Part shown: piece after piece, positions 62,908-64,000 of the stretch
Layout: each line of letters starts with the position of its first letter
Numbering within the stretch: the stretch's first letter is position 1
Assembly (NCBI RefSeq): GCF_014651695.1
Contig: NZ_BMXJ01000008.1
Location: 1 to 64,000, forward strand
Reading direction: 5' to 3'
DNA: 64,000 nt
Source: Nocardiopsis terrae
GTDB lineage: Bacteria; Actinomycetota; Actinomycetes; Streptosporangiales; Streptosporangiaceae
Notes under the pieces: generated by a model
Database searches by the model: none
Told to the model about the DNA's origin: nothing
Seen by the model: only the letters and a program-made list of their open reading frames with translations
Translations under genes and position numbers: made by a program

Positions 62908-64000
62908 GTGACGGTGATCGGTGACGAAGCGGCCAACGCCGCCGACGGCGCTGCGACACACGGCAGCGCCGCCCCGGGTGACGACACCGTCCTGGACGAC
63001 CGGGTGGAGGCTACCGTCGAATCGGTTGACGTCCTACTGATCGAAGACGACCCCGGCGATGCCCTTCTCGCCGAGGAACTCCTAGCGGACACCGCACTGA
63101 CCACACGCATCACCTGGGTCTCCACACTCAAGGCGGCCCGCGAGCACCTCACCGACTTCCGCGGTTGCGTCCTGCTCGACCTCAACCTCCCCGACGGGCA
63201 CGGCCTGGACCTGCTACGCGAGGTCCTCGGCAGCGCGCCCTCAGCCGCGGTCGTGGTCCTCACCGGCCTCGACGACGAACACGAGGGCATCGCCGCCGTC
63301 GCCGCGGGCGCCCAGGACTACCTGGTCAAGGGCCAGGTGGACGGTTCCCTGCTGGCCCGGAGCCTGCGCTACTCCCTGGAGCGGCGCCGCGCCGACGAGA
63401 ACGCCCGCCAGTTGCGCGAGGCGCGGATGCGGGCCCGCGAGAACATGCGCCTGGAGCGAGGCCTGCTGCCCCAGGTCCTGCTCGGCCGCTCACCGCTCAG
63501 CCACCGTGCCTACTACCGGCCCGGCCGAAAACGCGCCCTGGTCGGTGGCGACTTCTACGACGCGGTCGAGAAGGACGGCACCACCCACGTCATCATCGGC
63601 GACGTCAGCGGCCACGGCCCGGACGAGGCCGCCCTCGGCGTCAGCCTGCGCATCGCCTGGCGCACCCTCGTCATGAGCGGGGTCGCCGAGGAACGCGTCC
63701 TGCCCAACCTGGAGGACCTCCTGGTCAGCGAGCGCGCCCAGGAGGAGATGTACGCGACGCTGTGCATGGCCAGCCTCGACACCGGCAGCGACCGGGCCCG
63801 GGTGCGCGTCCTCGGCCACCCGCCCCCCATGGTCGTCACCGACGGCGTGGCGGAGGAGATCCAGGCCGTCCCACAGCCGCCGCTGGGAGTCTTCCCGGTG
63901 GACCAGGAGGAAGCGGCCGAGATCGTGCTGCCCAAGGGCGCGAGCATGCTGTTCTACACCGACGGCCTGGTCGACGCCTACGACGGCGGGCCACCCGCGC
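62908..64000 (+). CDS. Response regulator with PPM (SpoIIE/RsbU-like) phosphatase domain, 3' end missing
   Basis: The 364 residues present run off the window. After a ~45-residue disordered start comes a receiver domain (VLLIEDDPGDALLAEEL, phospho-acceptor Asp in CVLLDLNLPDGHG, LVKG), a charged helical linker, and a PP2C-type phosphatase with GGDFYD, IIGDVSGHGPDEAAL and MLFYTDGLVDAYDGG. This architecture dephosphorylates anti-anti-sigma factors to switch alternative sigma factors. GTG 62908 has AGGG 9 bases upstream; nearby starts are possible. Confidence 0.9.
   Translation, partial: MTVIGDEAANAADGAATHGSAAPGDDTVLDDRVEATVESVDVLLIEDDPGDALLAEELLADTALTTRITWVSTLKAAREHLTDFRGCVLLDLNLPDGHGLDLLREVLGSAPSAAVVVLTGLDDEHEGIAAVAAGAQDYLVKGQVDGSLLARSLRYSLERRRADENARQLREARMRARENMRLERGLLPQVLLGRSPLSHRAYYRPGRKRALVGGDFYDAVEKDGTTHVIIGDVSGHGPDEAALGVSLRIAWRTLVMSGVAEERVLPNLEDLLVSERAQEEMYATLCMASLDTGSDRARVRVLGHPPPMVVTDGVAEEIQAVPQPPLGVFPVDQEEAAEIVLPKGASMLFYTDGLVDAYDGGPPA

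Overview
The window is very GC-rich and carries gene families and gene orders typical of a filamentous actinomycete: an actinobacterial Asp23/AmaP cluster, a DUF3618 / CDP-alcohol transferase / peroxiredoxin / tRNA neighbourhood, GTG/TTG starts and leaderless genes. A Nocardiopsis-like member of the Streptosporangiales is my best guess from gene content. This is inference, because no species marker is present beyond the last ~48 bases of a 5S rRNA at the left edge.

Layout. 1-5000: end of an rRNA operon with its terminator, a SAM methyltransferase, the relic 3' end of an IS200/IS605 TnpB element, and a very large bifunctional penicillin-binding protein. 4900-8160: a tightly packed minus-strand operon of glycosyltransferase, methyltransferase and terpene-cyclase-like toroid protein. 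8330-10360: an MBL hydrolase divergent from a KstR-like TetR regulator. 10385-13863: a membrane-anchored sigma-factor-like protein, nadA, and a divergent NrtR-type Nudix regulator with a clear operator. 13900-18390: a HAD hydrolase and a four-gene quaternary-amine (betaine/choline) ABC importer. 18390-19680: a gene-free region made of two diverged inverted copies of one sequence around a perfect 58-bp palindrome, with an 8-bp microsatellite.

19680-26550 is a shikimate/quinate catabolic island: LacI regulator, TRAP transporter (DctQ, DctM, DctP), a QuiC-type 3-dehydroshikimate dehydratase fused to a VOC domain, and a shikimate dehydrogenase. 26600-34170: flavin reductase, SppA, a lipoprotein, paired M16 peptidases and a membrane Ser/Thr kinase preceded by a mini-ORF. 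34289-38240: an unusual tRNA with a Leu-type anticodon loop, peroxiredoxin, an intact TnpB element, a CDP-alcohol phosphotransferase and DUF3618. 38260-45520: amino-acid racemase-fold enzyme, PurU, CsbD plus a six-gene Asp23/AmaP stress-envelope cluster (including a 57-residue membrane protein), a Phd/RelE toxin-antitoxin pair and a Cys-rich orphan.

45590-50260: gcvT-gcvH-glyA-sdaA behind a tandem glycine riboswitch, a complete glycine-to-pyruvate module minus gcvP. 50500-58100: class D beta-lactamase, DAHP synthase, acyl-CoA synthetase, DUF4429/SHOCT protein, proline iminopeptidase, and a ferredoxin / ferredoxin reductase pair whose 3' ends overlap. 58400-64000: asparaginase, DEDDh exonuclease, a small membrane protein, heme oxygenase with a TetR regulator and palindromic operator, and the start of a response-regulator/PPM phosphatase that runs off the window.

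The items I would look at first are the short-variable-arm Leu-anticodon tRNA, the inverted-repeat island, the membrane-anchored sigma-like protein, the coupled glycosyltransferase/methyltransferase/toroid operon, and the two TnpB loci.
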